Source of the DNA: Corynebacterium tuberculostearicum SK141
GTDB taxonomy: Bacteria; Actinomycetota; Actinomycetes; Mycobacteriales; Mycobacteriaceae
DNA length: 64,000 nucleotides
NCBI RefSeq assembly: GCF_000175635.1
Contig: NZ_ACVP01000003.1
Span: forward strand, 1-64,000
Direction of reading: 5' to 3'
Below the pieces are notes generated by a model that saw only the letters and a program-made list of their open reading frames with translations, was not told the DNA's origin and made no database searches. Below are positions 51,579 through 62,624 of the stretch, one piece after another; the first letter of the stretch is position 1, and the number at the start of each line of letters is the position of its first letter. Made by a program: the position numbers and the translations under genes.

Positions 51579-52868
51579 ATGGACGATATGTCTCAACCTT
51601 GGTCCGCCCCGCAAGCGGCAGGCCCCATTACGTGGGCCCAGCACGTGCCGGGCTCGAAGTCTATTACCAACCGCGCCTTCATTCTGGCGGCGTTGGCCGA
51701 TGGCCCCTCTACCCTGCGCGCGCCGCTGGTCTCGCGCGATTCGCAGCTGATGGAAAAGGCCCTGGAATCTATGGGCGTGCGCTTCGAGCACGAAGGCGAG
51801 GATATCCACGTCACCCCAGGCCCGCTTAAGGGTGCCACGGTGGACTGCGGCCTAGCCGGCACCGTTATGCGCTTTATCCCGCCGGTTGCGGCCCTGGCGG
51901 ACGGCGCCGTGCTTGTCGACGGCGACGAGCAGGCCTACGCCCGCCCCATGTCCACCACCCTAGATGCACTGCGCCAGCTCGGCGTCGAGGTGGACGGCGA
52001 TAGCCTGCCCTTTACCGTCCGCTCGCACGGGGTACCGGAAGGCGGCGAGGTTACTATCGACGCCTCTGGCTCCTCGCAGTTCGTCTCCGGACTCCTGCTG
52101 GCCGGCGCGCGCTTTGCCAAGGGCATCACCGTCACCCACGAGGGCGGTCCCCTGCCGTCTATGCCGCACGTGGAGATGACCGTAGGCATGCTGCGCCAAG
52201 CCGGCGTACGCGTGGATTCCGGGGAGAATACCTGGACCGTACACCCTGGCCCGATTGCCGGGCGGGAGTGGGCAATCGAGCCGGATCTCTCCAACGCCAC
52301 GCCCTTCCTTGCCGCCGCTGCCGTCACCGGCGGCCGCGTGACCATTAAGCGATGGCCTGCCAATACCACCCAGCCGGGCGACGCCATTCGGCATATTTTG
52401 GTGGATATGGGTGTCATGGTCACCCAAGAGCCGGGCTTTGTTACTGCCAAGGGCGCCAAAGACGGCGCGCTGCAGGGGATCGAGCGCAACATGGGCGATA
52501 TTGGCGAGCTCACCCCCACCGTCGCGGCATTGTGCGCCCTGGCGGACACCCCCTCTACCCTGACCGGCATTGCGCACCTGCGCGGGCACGAGACCGACCG
52601 TTTGAAGGCGCTGGCGGATAATATCAACGCCCTCGGCGGCAAGGTCACCGAGCTTGCCGACGGCCTACACATCGACCCCGCCCCTCTCCACGGCGGGGAG
52701 TGGCCGTGCTACGCGGATCACCGCATGGCCACCGCGGGCGCGATTATCGGCCTGCGGGTACCGGGCGTAGAGGTAGAAGACATTGCCACCACCGCGAAGA
52801 CCCTTCCCGGCTTCGACCGCATGTGGGAGACGATGGTGGACCCCGAGCAACAGGAGAGCAATGGCTAG
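51579..52868 (+). CDS. aroA: 3-phosphoshikimate 1-carboxyvinyltransferase
   Basis: About 429 residues. ATG 51579 is used; ATG 51588 has GGA a few bases upstream and is equally plausible. EPSP synthase motifs: [19 protein letters not shown] (about 22-40), [18 protein letters not shown] and [17 protein letters not shown] near the C-terminus. It makes EPSP from shikimate-3-phosphate and PEP in aromatic amino acid synthesis. The 3' end overlaps rsgA by 8 bases. Confidence 0.96.
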   Translation: MDDMSQPWSAPQAAGPITWAQHVPGSKSITNRAFILAALADGPSTLRAPLVSRDSQLMEKALESMGVRFEHEGEDIHVTPGPLKGATVDCGLAGTVMRFIPPVAALADGAVLVDGDEQAYARPMSTTLDALRQLGVEVDGDSLPFTVRSHGVPEGGEVTIDASGSSQFVSGLLLAGARFAKGITVTHEGGPLPSMPHVEMTVGMLRQAGVRVDSGENTWTVHPGPIAGREWAIEPDLSNATPFLAAAAVTGGRVTIKRWPANTTQPGDAIRHILVDMGVMVTQEPGFVTAKGAKDGALQGIERNMGDIGELTPTVAALCALADTPSTLTGIAHLRGHETDRLKALADNINALGGKVTELADGLHIDPAPLHGGEWPCYADHRMATAGAIIGLRVPGVEVEDIATTAKTLPGFDRMWETMVDPEQQESNG

Positions 52869-53886
52869 GCGTTTCGGTTCTTTCGATGAATCCGATGTGC
52901 GCGTGCGCCCCGGCAAGGGCTCGCGGCCGCGTACTAAGGACCGCCCCAAGCACAAAGATGCCAAGTTCGGCATGGTCATCACCAAGGACCGCGGGCGCTG
53001 GGGCGTAGCGCTAGACGACGGCCCGCGGGTCACCGCCATGCGCGCCCGCGAGCTGGGCCGCACCGCCATCGAGGTAGGCGACCGCGTGGGCGTCGTGGGC
53101 GATACCTCCGGCAAGAAAGACACCCTAGCGCGCATTGTGAAGCTGGAGGAACGCACCTCCGTCCTCCGGCGCACGGCGGATGACACCGACCCTTATGAGC
53201 GCATCGTGGTGGCGAATGCGGACCAGATGCTCATCGTCACCGCCGTGGCCGATCCGCCGCCGCGCTCCGGATTTGTCGAGCGCGCCCTCATCGCTGCGTT
53301 TGTGGGCAATATCCACCCCATCCTGTGCTTGACCAAGACCGATCTCACGGACCCTGCTCCCTTCGCGGCGGAGTTCGCCGATCTCGATGTCACGGTGGTG
53401 GAAGCCGGCGTCGACGACGGGCTCGAGGCGGTACGCCACCACATCGACGGCCACGTCACCGCGCTCATCGGGCATTCCGGCGTGGGCAAATCCACCCTGG
53501 TCAACCGGCTGGTACCGGATGCGGATAGGGAGACAGGGGAAGTATCGGGCGTCGGCAAAGGCAGGCATACCTCCACCCAATCGGTGGCGCTCCCCCTCCC
53601 CGCCGAGGATGCCTTCACCGGCGGCTGGATTATCGATACCCCAGGCATCCGTTCCTTTGGCCTCGCACACGTGGATGCCGATGACGTGCTGGGCGTCTTT
53701 GAAGACCTTGCCGCAGCCATCGAGGACTGCCCCCGCGGTTGTACGCACATGGGCCCGCCTGCGGACCCAGAATGCGGCCTCGATGATCCTGCGCTTATCT
53801 CCCCTGATACCGCCAGTGCGCGGCGGCGCGACGCGGTGCGCGGCCTACTCGAGGCCCTGCGCACCAACGTGGAGTGGGAAAATTAG
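52861..53886 (+). CDS. rsgA: Ribosome small-subunit GTPase RsgA
   Basis: A 341-residue circularly permuted GTPase with motifs in the order G4 (TKTD), G1 (GHSGVGKST) and G3 (DTPG), an N-terminal OB fold and a C-terminal zinc-binding domain ([17 protein letters not shown]). It starts at ATG 52861 inside the aroA 3' end. RsgA checks late 30S assembly. Its stop overlaps that of the convergent small secreted protein by three bases. Confidence 0.95.
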   Translation: MARRFGSFDESDVRVRPGKGSRPRTKDRPKHKDAKFGMVITKDRGRWGVALDDGPRVTAMRARELGRTAIEVGDRVGVVGDTSGKKDTLARIVKLEERTSVLRRTADDTDPYERIVVANADQMLIVTAVADPPPRSGFVERALIAAFVGNIHPILCLTKTDLTDPAPFAAEFADLDVTVVEAGVDDGLEAVRHHIDGHVTALIGHSGVGKSTLVNRLVPDADRETGEVSGVGKGRHTSTQSVALPLPAEDAFTGGWIIDTPGIRSFGLAHVDADDVLGVFEDLAAAIEDCPRGCTHMGPPADPECGLDDPALISPDTASARRRDAVRGLLEALRTNVEWEN

Positions 53887-54131
53887 AGGTGGAAGCCGGT
53901 ATCGGCCATAACACCCAAAATGCCATCCACGATGCCGAAGAATACATCGAGGATCTGGCCCCAGGTGCCCTGGGACGAGGTCTCTAGCAGCGCCAGCCAC
54001 GGGGTGGTGGGCACGGCGTCGGCAGCCGCATCTGCAGCTGGGGTGGTATCTGCCAGGGCGGCCGGCGCGGCGATGAGGGCTGCGCCTGCGGTAACGGTGG
54101 CCGCAGCGAGGTTCTTGAAACGCTGAGTCAT
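53883..54131 (-). CDS. Small secreted protein, unknown
   Basis: An 82-residue protein with a clear signal peptide (MTQRFKNLAAATVTAGAALI then AAPAALA, cut near residue 27). The mature part of about 55 residues has an acidic Ala-rich start and a hydrophobic helix (WGQILDVFFGIVDGILGVMA), which suggests a membrane-active or pore-like peptide. No Cys. It is not recognised. The DUF6912 gene ends 17 bp before its start on the same strand. Confidence 0.65.
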   Translation of the reverse strand: MTQRFKNLAAATVTAGAALIAAPAALADTTPAADAAADAVPTTPWLALLETSSQGTWGQILDVFFGIVDGILGVMADTGFHL

Positions 54132-54147
54132 GTTTTCTCCTTGAGTT

Positions 54148-54663
54148 TTAGAGCAATTCTACGAGGAAAGGGAGTTCGGTGGGGTGATAAAAGGCCATGA
54201 ACTTATCCAGTGCATCGCCCACGGCCAGCTCCGCGTCTTCATCGCCCAGGTCTGCGGTATCGATAGCCTCGATGGCCTTTGCGGTGGTTTCCTCGGACTC
54301 CGCAATATCCACGTGGATGGCTGCTAGGTCATCCTTGCTGAACTGCGCCGGCTTGAGCTCTACCACCGGCTCGCCCATATCCGGGCGCGGGGTGAGGACA
54401 GAATCATCCAAGTCTACCGAGATAACCACGCGGCGGTGCGGGAACTTCTCTTCATCGCCGATGGCCAATAGGCGCATGGAGGCCATAGAGGCCTCGAGGA
54501 AGGCCGAGTAGGCAATTTCTTCTTCATCGCCCTCGGTATAGAACTCCTGCAGTGCAGGGGTCACCATAAAGCCCCAGCCGGAGCGCGCGGACAGCGAGCC
54601 GGTTTCTTCCAGCTCCGCCAGCATGGCGTAGGTCGCAGGGATGTAGACGCGGGCTTTAGCCAC
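54148..54663 (-). CDS. DUF6912 family protein
   Basis: A 171-residue actinobacterial protein starting with GTG 54663. It has the family start ARVYIPATYAMLAELEETGSL and a C-terminal FMAFYHPTELPFLVELL; the middle is acidic. The role is unknown. It overlaps the HAD-like gene by one base, so the two are co-transcribed. Confidence 0.78.
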   Translation of the reverse strand: MAKARVYIPATYAMLAELEETGSLSARSGWGFMVTPALQEFYTEGDEEEIAYSAFLEASMASMRLLAIGDEEKFPHRRVVISVDLDDSVLTPRPDMGEPVVELKPAQFSKDDLAAIHVDIAESEETTAKAIEAIDTADLGDEDAELAVGDALDKFMAFYHPTELPFLVELL

Positions 54664-55073
54664 TAAAACTCACCTTCAATATCGAAGACTGCCTGGATTT
54701 CAACGGAGACGCGGTCAAAGCTGGTGTACAAAAAGCCCACCATGCCGGATTCCACGGCGGCACGCACGTTGAGGATGGAATCATCAACCATGACACAGTC
54801 ATTGAGTGGCAGTTCTAGGGCATCTGCGGCCGCCTGGAAAGCAGCGGACTCAGGCTTTTCCGCCCCCACCTCTCCGGAGAGAACGACTGCGTCGACGTTT
54901 CCGCGGTACCCCCACTCGCGGATGTGCTCCGCGCCTGGTCCGCCTGGGTCATTGGACAGGATGGCGGTTGCTGCGCCATTTGCCTTGGCGGCGGCCAGCA
55001 GCGCTTTCCAGCGGCGGTTGTCTTCTTCGGTGCCGTCAAGGACGCCGACATAGTCAACGATTAGACCACGCAT
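54663..55073 (-). CDS. HAD-superfamily hydrolase-like protein
   Basis: ATG 55073 (MRGLIVDYVGVLDG) gives 136 residues; the longer frame to 55199 is not conserved. Motif I reads DYVGVLDG in place of DxDxT; motif II-like ILSNDPGGPG, the Lys in GAEKPESAAFQ, and MVDDSILNVRAAVESG are present. Many phosphatases of this type have a cap domain, which is absent here. The atypical motif I leaves catalytic activity in doubt. Confidence 0.8.
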   Translation of the reverse strand: MRGLIVDYVGVLDGTEEDNRRWKALLAAAKANGAATAILSNDPGGPGAEHIREWGYRGNVDAVVLSGEVGAEKPESAAFQAAADALELPLNDCVMVDDSILNVRAAVESGMVGFLYTSFDRVSVEIQAVFDIEGEF

Positions 55074-55249
55074 GTACTTAAATCCTTTGGTTACGATTCT
55101 CTTTAACTCCCCGAGAGTATAGCGAACCGCGCGCTCATTCGCGCCCATCCCTTTCAGGAAACCCTCAGAAATGGCGGGGTTGGGGCGGGCATGAGACAAT
55201 TATCACGCGTCCGCCTCCTGCCCTTATTCAGGAGCACTACTTCCCCACC

Positions 55250-55633
55250 ATGTACGAGCCCATTCCTGGCTACTCGCACCTCAAACTCTTCATTGCACCC
55301 CACCGCGTGCACTATGGCCGCTTGCCGACGTCCGCGGAAGTCGCCGCCCAGCACCGCATCCAAGGCTGGGTAGTCTTCGCGCTGGAGGTAGCCGCCGGCT
55401 ATCGCCCGCTAGCCCATCTCAATTCCCCGCGCTATTCGGATGCCATCCGCCTGCACATTGGATCGTGGGTACGCCGACGCACAAGCCCCTATGCCACGGA
55501 CAGACTGCAATTGACCAGCCTGCACGCGCGGCCCAATGGCGAGTACTTTGGCTCCGCCTACATAGGCCAACAGCAGCATGCATTTACGGGCTCGGCGAGC
55601 CCCACCGGTTTAACGTCATTCCGCTTGCTCTAA
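55250..55633 (+). CDS. Rv3235-like protein
   Basis: A 127-residue protein that resembles the Rv3235 family found upstream of secA1 in mycobacteria: HRIQGWVVFALEVAAGYRPLAHL and a basic RLHIGSWVRRR centre. The function is unknown. It is divergent from the HAD-like gene and 22 bp before the convergent secreted protein. Confidence 0.7.
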   Translation: MYEPIPGYSHLKLFIAPHRVHYGRLPTSAEVAAQHRIQGWVVFALEVAAGYRPLAHLNSPRYSDAIRLHIGSWVRRRTSPYATDRLQLTSLHARPNGEYFGSAYIGQQQHAFTGSASPTGLTSFRLL

Positions 55634-55655
55634 CTCAGCGGGCAGGGCTTAACGC

Positions 55656-56474
55656 CTAGGAAAAGAACTGGCCCAGGTGAGAAAGGATCTCGGACCAGTC
55701 GAGTGCGGACCATCCGAATCCGACGGCGCTGGTCAGCGCCGCCAAACCGGTGGCTAGGAGGCCGCCTTCAAAGGCGGATAGACCGGAATGCTCGTCCGCC
55801 GCCGCATCCTCAGGCACGGTTCCCGCAGCATGGTGCGACGCGGCGGCCTGCTCCAAGGGTGCATTGACCTGCTTGGTGATGGTGACAATATCGCGCAACG
55901 CCGCCGCGTAGGCAGGAAACTCATCTGGGAACGCGGAGCCGGTTTCCCCGATGGTCGGCAGCTGGGCACGCGGAGAGGTAGCCGCGTTGCCGGCGGGGGC
56001 CTGTGGCAAGTCCTTGGTAAACTCACCCAGTTCGGCACGAATTACCGCCTGGGCATAGTTGGCGCCCAGCATGTCGAGGTAATCCAATACGGCCGCTTCG
56101 GTGTACTGCTTGCCGTCTAGGGATTGCGTCCGCTCCTCTGGCTCCCACGGGAAGTCCAGCGGGGTGGAATAGATATTGCCATCGGTGCGCGCGGTATTGA
56201 GCCGGGCTTTGCCAAAGTAGTACTCGAAGGCGGCGTCCGCTTTGTCCTGGTGCAAAATTCCATCGGCCACCAATGCTTCCTTGCGCTGGGTAGCAATAGC
56301 CAGGATGGCGGCAGCCGCGTTATCCTGCTCAATCTTTTCGCCCGAATCCAAAATGATGCGCAACGAGGTGGCAGAATCACGCTGCATCTCATAGGCCACG
56401 GCCGGGGTGGCGCCACCGAGCAAGGTGGCAGACAGGAGCGTCGTAATACCGAGACGCAAAGAGCGGCGGCGCAT
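55656..56474 (-). CDS. Secreted protein of unknown function upstream of secA
   Basis: A 272-residue exported protein. The signal peptide is about residues 1-27 (SATLLGGATPAVA), followed by an all-helical domain (TSLRIILDSGEKIEQDNAAA, ATQRKEALVADGILH) and a Gly/Ala-rich hydrophobic C-terminal helix (LLATGLAALTSAVGFGWSAL) that may anchor it. No Cys and no known family. It ends 22 bp from the convergent Rv3235-like gene. Confidence 0.7.
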   Translation of the reverse strand: MRRRSLRLGITTLLSATLLGGATPAVAYEMQRDSATSLRIILDSGEKIEQDNAAAAILAIATQRKEALVADGILHQDKADAAFEYYFGKARLNTARTDGNIYSTPLDFPWEPEERTQSLDGKQYTEAAVLDYLDMLGANYAQAVIRAELGEFTKDLPQAPAGNAATSPRAQLPTIGETGSAFPDEFPAYAAALRDIVTITKQVNAPLEQAAASHHAAGTVPEDAAADEHSGLSAFEGGLLATGLAALTSAVGFGWSALDWSEILSHLGQFFS

Positions 56475-56555
56475 CGTCAGTGAAGATCCTCACAGGAAAT
56501 AAGCAGAATGGACGGGTTTCTTATATTCTACTCATTTTGTCCTGAAAAGAAACCT

Positions 56556-56589
56556 GCCCCGCGCCCACTATCACGAGCGGGGGCGGGGC
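56556..56589 (-). terminator. Terminator of secA
   Basis: GCCCCGCGCCCA (56556-56567) pairs, with a few mismatches, with GCGGGGGCGGGGC (56577-56589), followed on the minus strand by TTTCTTTTC. It lies 37 bp after the secA stop. Confidence 0.65.
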
Positions 56590-56625
56590 GGGGTTGGGGC
56601 GGGATTGGACGAAGGGCGCCGAGGC

Positions 56626-59211
<2,586 letters not shown>

Positions 59212-59381
59212 GGTTAGTTAGTCCTTCTAGTCGCGACAATAAAGTTAACTCGTCGCTATTGTACTCACTCGCTTTCACAAAGCATCTCCCGCCTAGCACA
59301 AAGGGCAGGCGGACAGCCTCCGTTCAGCCTGTATATCCCCCGCAACCTGCTTGCCGACGCCCCCTCCCCTAACCACACATT

Positions 59382-59411
59382 CGACCCCGCTGCATACTCG
59401 CAGCAGGGTCG
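59382..59411 (-). terminator. Hairpin downstream of hpf
   Basis: CGACCCCGCTGC (59382-59393) pairs with GCAGCAGGGTCG (59400-59411) at 11 of 12 positions with a six-base loop. It follows the hpf stop but has no clear T run on either strand. The same gap holds an intergenic GTCGGCAAGC copy (59349-59358, reverse). Confidence 0.5.
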
Positions 59412-59436
59412 TTAGCTAAGAGATGTATGAGCTCCT

Positions 59437-60081
59437 TTAAGCTTCAGCGTCTTCCGACAGGGAGATAATGCCGTAGTCGTAGGCGTGGCGGCGGTAGACC
59501 ACGGACGGCTTATTGTTCTCCTCGTTGACAAAGAGGAAGAAGTCGTGGCCCACCAGCTCCATCTCGCTCAAGGCATCATCCACGCTCATCGGGGTAGCCG
59601 GGTGCTCCTTGGTACGCACGATCTGGCCGGGGCGAACGTCCTCCACGGTCTCAGCATAGGGGTCAACGTAGCGCTCTTCCTTGGCGCGCTCCGCTTCAGC
59701 TTGGGCCACCATCTCAGCGGCAATCTCGCCGGTACCCTTTTGTGCACGGTGACCGCCCTTGACGTTTTCGCGGCGCACCTTCACCTTGCGCAGGGAACGC
59801 TCCATCTTGCCCAAGGCGGTTTCGAGCGCTGCGTAGAAGGAATCTTCCTTGGCTTCAGCGCGGGCGATATGTCCCTTGCCCGTAGCGGTGATCTGAAGAC
59901 GCTCCGCTTCGGAGTCACGGCGCGGGTTTGGTTCGTGCTGCAGCTCCACGTGGAAGAAGGTCAGGGTGGGGTCAAGGCGTTCAATCTTGGCCAGCTTGTC
60001 ATTAACTCGCTCTTGGAAGTGCTCGGGGACCTCGACATTGCGGCCCGTAATCGTTACCTGAGCTTTGTTTGGCTGGGACAT
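59437..60081 (-). CDS. hpf: Ribosome hibernation promoting factor (long form)
   Basis: A 214-residue long HPF: an N-terminal S30AE domain (QVTITGRNVEVPEHFQERVNDKL, FHVELQHEPNPRRDSEAERL) and a C-terminal dimerisation domain (VVYRRHAYDYGIISL). It joins 70S ribosomes into 100S dimers in stationary phase. The ATG at 60081 is preceded by GGGAGG. In mycobacteria the orthologue also lies between secA1 and comF. Confidence 0.95.
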   Translation of the reverse strand: MSQPNKAQVTITGRNVEVPEHFQERVNDKLAKIERLDPTLTFFHVELQHEPNPRRDSEAERLQITATGKGHIARAEAKEDSFYAALETALGKMERSLRKVKVRRENVKGGHRAQKGTGEIAAEMVAQAEAERAKEERYVDPYAETVEDVRPGQIVRTKEHPATPMSVDDALSEMELVGHDFFLFVNEENNKPSVVYRRHAYDYGIISLSEDAEA

Positions 60082-60225
60082 TGAGATGCCTCCCTTGAGT
60101 AGTGGGGACTAGAATCAATCACAGTAACTATCTCTCTGTGACACTCCTCATGGTAGCACTGGTTATGACCTTTGCGGGAAATTTTTAAGCAACTCCCCTA
60201 CCTCGAGGGTGGGCGCCACCCCTAT

Positions 60226-60852
60226 CTAGGCATCCGCAAAGACCAATGCCCCGCAGACTTCCACACCCGCGGCCTGCAGGGCGGCGATGCTCGCGGCGAG
60301 GGTGGCACCGGTGGTAATGACGTCGTCGGCAAGCAGCGCAGGCGCCTGAGCACTGGGCACGCGCACGCGGACTCGGCCCTGCAGATTTGCCCACCTATCC
60401 TGGGCATTGAGCTCGGACTGGTCCGCGGTGGACTGGCCCATAGTAAGCGCCGCGCACACGCCCACGCGCTGGTGCTGCGCCGCGGCGTGACACACAGCGG
60501 ACACCGGATCTCCGCCGCGTGCCCGCGCCGAACGCGGCCGAGTAGGCGCGGGCACAAGGGTGAACTCGCGCGGGATATCGCCGCGGGCGCTCAGATGGGC
60601 CAGCCCGGCCGCGAAGACGGCCCCCACATACTCGCGAACCGGCTGATTGCCTCGCTCCTTCATGCCAATGATGATGCGGCGGCGAATATCGGAATAGGGG
60701 CCGAGAGCATAGACGGGCGCGCCGAGCGGCCGGGGCCGCGCCACCATGTAGGGCGGCTGCCGCAAGTGATCGCGGCACTGTGGGCACAAAACCTCGCCCG
60801 GCGCGCCGCACCCAGCGCACGCACGCGGAAAAATAAGCTCCCCCAAGCCCAT
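60226..60852 (-). CDS. comF: ComF family phosphoribosyltransferase-like protein
   Basis: A 208-residue ComF protein. An N-terminal zinc finger (CAGC ... CPQC, 13-28) is followed by a PRT domain with the PRPP-binding motif LLADDVITTGATLAASI (about 175-191). ComF proteins take part in DNA uptake in competent bacteria, but no competence genes are near. It ends in the AT-poor gap before hpf; lpqB lies upstream, with 37 bp between. Confidence 0.9.
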   Translation of the reverse strand: MGLGELIFPRACAGCGAPGEVLCPQCRDHLRQPPYMVARPRPLGAPVYALGPYSDIRRRIIIGMKERGNQPVREYVGAVFAAGLAHLSARGDIPREFTLVPAPTRPRSARARGGDPVSAVCHAAAQHQRVGVCAALTMGQSTADQSELNAQDRWANLQGRVRVRVPSAQAPALLADDVITTGATLAASIAALQAAGVEVCGALVFADA

Positions 60853-60888
60853 AATCGCCTCTCCCCAGCCGCGCAGGCCCTCTGGCGG

Positions 60889-62622
60889 CTAATTAGAAAC
60901 GATAGGGGAAGAACGCCGACCCTGCAGGCCGGAGACCTCGCGCCAGTTGGTTTCATCCATGACGGTGGAAGGAAGCTCAAGCATGGCGTGCGAATCAGTT
61001 ATAAAGAGCTTGGTGGGCGAGGTTGCCACGGCCACCACGGGGGCGGTGATATTGCCGGTAGGCATGGTCGAGGCCGAGGAACCATCCTGCTCGATGCGCC
61101 ATACGGGCGACTGGCTCGAGGAAGTACCCACGATAAGCGAGCCATCCGCATTCCAGTCCAGCGAAAGGGCCGAGCCGGATACTTCGGGGCCCACCTCGCG
61201 GGCGTTGACGATCCGCTTATCGCCGCTGCTAGATTGGGCAACGGCCGCGATATACACGTGGCCATCAATAATCATGGCCACGCGCGCACCGCTATGGGAC
61301 AAGCGGATAACGGAGATTTCGCCCTCAATATCGTCGATGCTGCGGGCATCCACCTCGGATTCGGAGATGCGGCCTGTGGTTTTAGAGCGCACCACGCGCA
61401 CGATGCGATCGCCATCGACCACGGTCCATGCGGCTTGCCCGTTGTACTCGAAGGTCGGCCGTGCCAGTGTGGGACCCTCCACCGAATCTTGCAGCTGGCC
61501 GTCAAGCTCGCCTATCTGCAGCGAGAAGTCATTATTGGACTTGCGGCGCACGGCCGCAACGAGGCCGCTTTCGGCAACATCTACGGATTGCACGTCACCG
61601 CTGCTGCCCAGCGTGGATTTCACGGGCTCGGCCACGCCATCGTCCACCTCGAGCAGGTTGCCCTCATTGAGGGCGTAGAGCTTAGACAAAGAGGTGCTGC
61701 TTTCCTCTGGGTTATAGTCCGCGAAGTCATCCACGCTCAGGCTATCCATGCCCTCCACCAAGTCACCGCCATCGGCCTTGACCTTGAAGGGGCCGGTATG
61801 GCCGGCTTCCGTGAGCGTCCACACTAGCTGGGCTGCAAAGAGGGTGCGATCTTGGGCGTCTAGGTCAGCAAGGCCCTCGAATTGGTAGCCCTGTTCGCGA
61901 TCGTAGCCGGCGAAGGTGACATTCTCCCCCGCTGCCCGGCGGGTAGCGGGAGCAATGCTAGATGAAGGTCCCTCCATCAACAGCGTAAGGAGCGTCGACT
62001 CCGATTGTTCGCCGCCCTTGTACAGCCAGCGGCGGTCTGGAACCAGCACATCGTTGCTCTGCTTAAAGAAGTACAGCGATTGTGGGGTGTAGTGATTGCG
62101 CATTTCATTGCGCTCCATTACTACTCCGGCCGGCAAGCCATCGACGCGCCACCTATCGTCTTGCATCTTCATGTAGATGACGGCCTCGTAGCCCTCGTTT
62201 TCCGGCACGTACGCACCGCCGGATTTCAGGCGGCCGATGATGGTGCCGCGCACCGTGAAGGCGCGCTCATTATCCCTCGAGCTTTGCTTACTTGCGGGCG
62301 CGGTAACGATGTCCAGGCTATCGACCACCATCACATCGCCGCTGGCGTCCCAGGCTTCGCGGGCGTTATCGGTTAGGAAGCCGCGCGCGACCTCATGGTC
62401 GTTTCCCGGCACGGCGGAAGCCTGGTAGAAATCACGCAACGTCAAGTCAGGATCATCGCCCGGTTGCGGTGCAATGACTTCCTCAGGGCCATTCTCTTGC
62501 TGTTGGTAGGTTCCGACTACTTGCGGGCCGGTGTTATTCGGCAGCGTGGAACAACCGCTGACGAAAAGCACGGCCGCTGCGGTGCCGACAACCGCGGTCT
62601 TGCGATAGTTCGCTCTCAACAC
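60889..62622 (-). CDS. lpqB: Lipoprotein LpqB
   Basis: A 577-residue lipoprotein with a lipobox FVSGC (Cys about 25), a GerMN-like domain (about 190-320, TLLTLLMEGPSSSIAPATRRA) and a C-terminal beta-propeller. It starts with GTG 62622, with AGGAGG overlapping the mtrB 3' end. LpqB modulates the MtrAB two-component system, and the mtrB-lpqB order is conserved. Confidence 0.95.
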   Translation of the reverse strand: MLRANYRKTAVVGTAAAVLFVSGCSTLPNNTGPQVVGTYQQQENGPEEVIAPQPGDDPDLTLRDFYQASAVPGNDHEVARGFLTDNAREAWDASGDVMVVDSLDIVTAPASKQSSRDNERAFTVRGTIIGRLKSGGAYVPENEGYEAVIYMKMQDDRWRVDGLPAGVVMERNEMRNHYTPQSLYFFKQSNDVLVPDRRWLYKGGEQSESTLLTLLMEGPSSSIAPATRRAAGENVTFAGYDREQGYQFEGLADLDAQDRTLFAAQLVWTLTEAGHTGPFKVKADGGDLVEGMDSLSVDDFADYNPEESSTSLSKLYALNEGNLLEVDDGVAEPVKSTLGSSGDVQSVDVAESGLVAAVRRKSNNDFSLQIGELDGQLQDSVEGPTLARPTFEYNGQAAWTVVDGDRIVRVVRSKTTGRISESEVDARSIDDIEGEISVIRLSHSGARVAMIIDGHVYIAAVAQSSSGDKRIVNAREVGPEVSGSALSLDWNADGSLIVGTSSSQSPVWRIEQDGSSASTMPTGNITAPVVAVATSPTKLFITDSHAMLELPSTVMDETNWREVSGLQGRRSSPIVSN

Positions 62623-62624
62623 GC

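Noticed and set aside
60172..61827. 551-codon open frame antisense to comF and lpqB
   Set aside because: It crosses two well-supported genes and has shadow composition.
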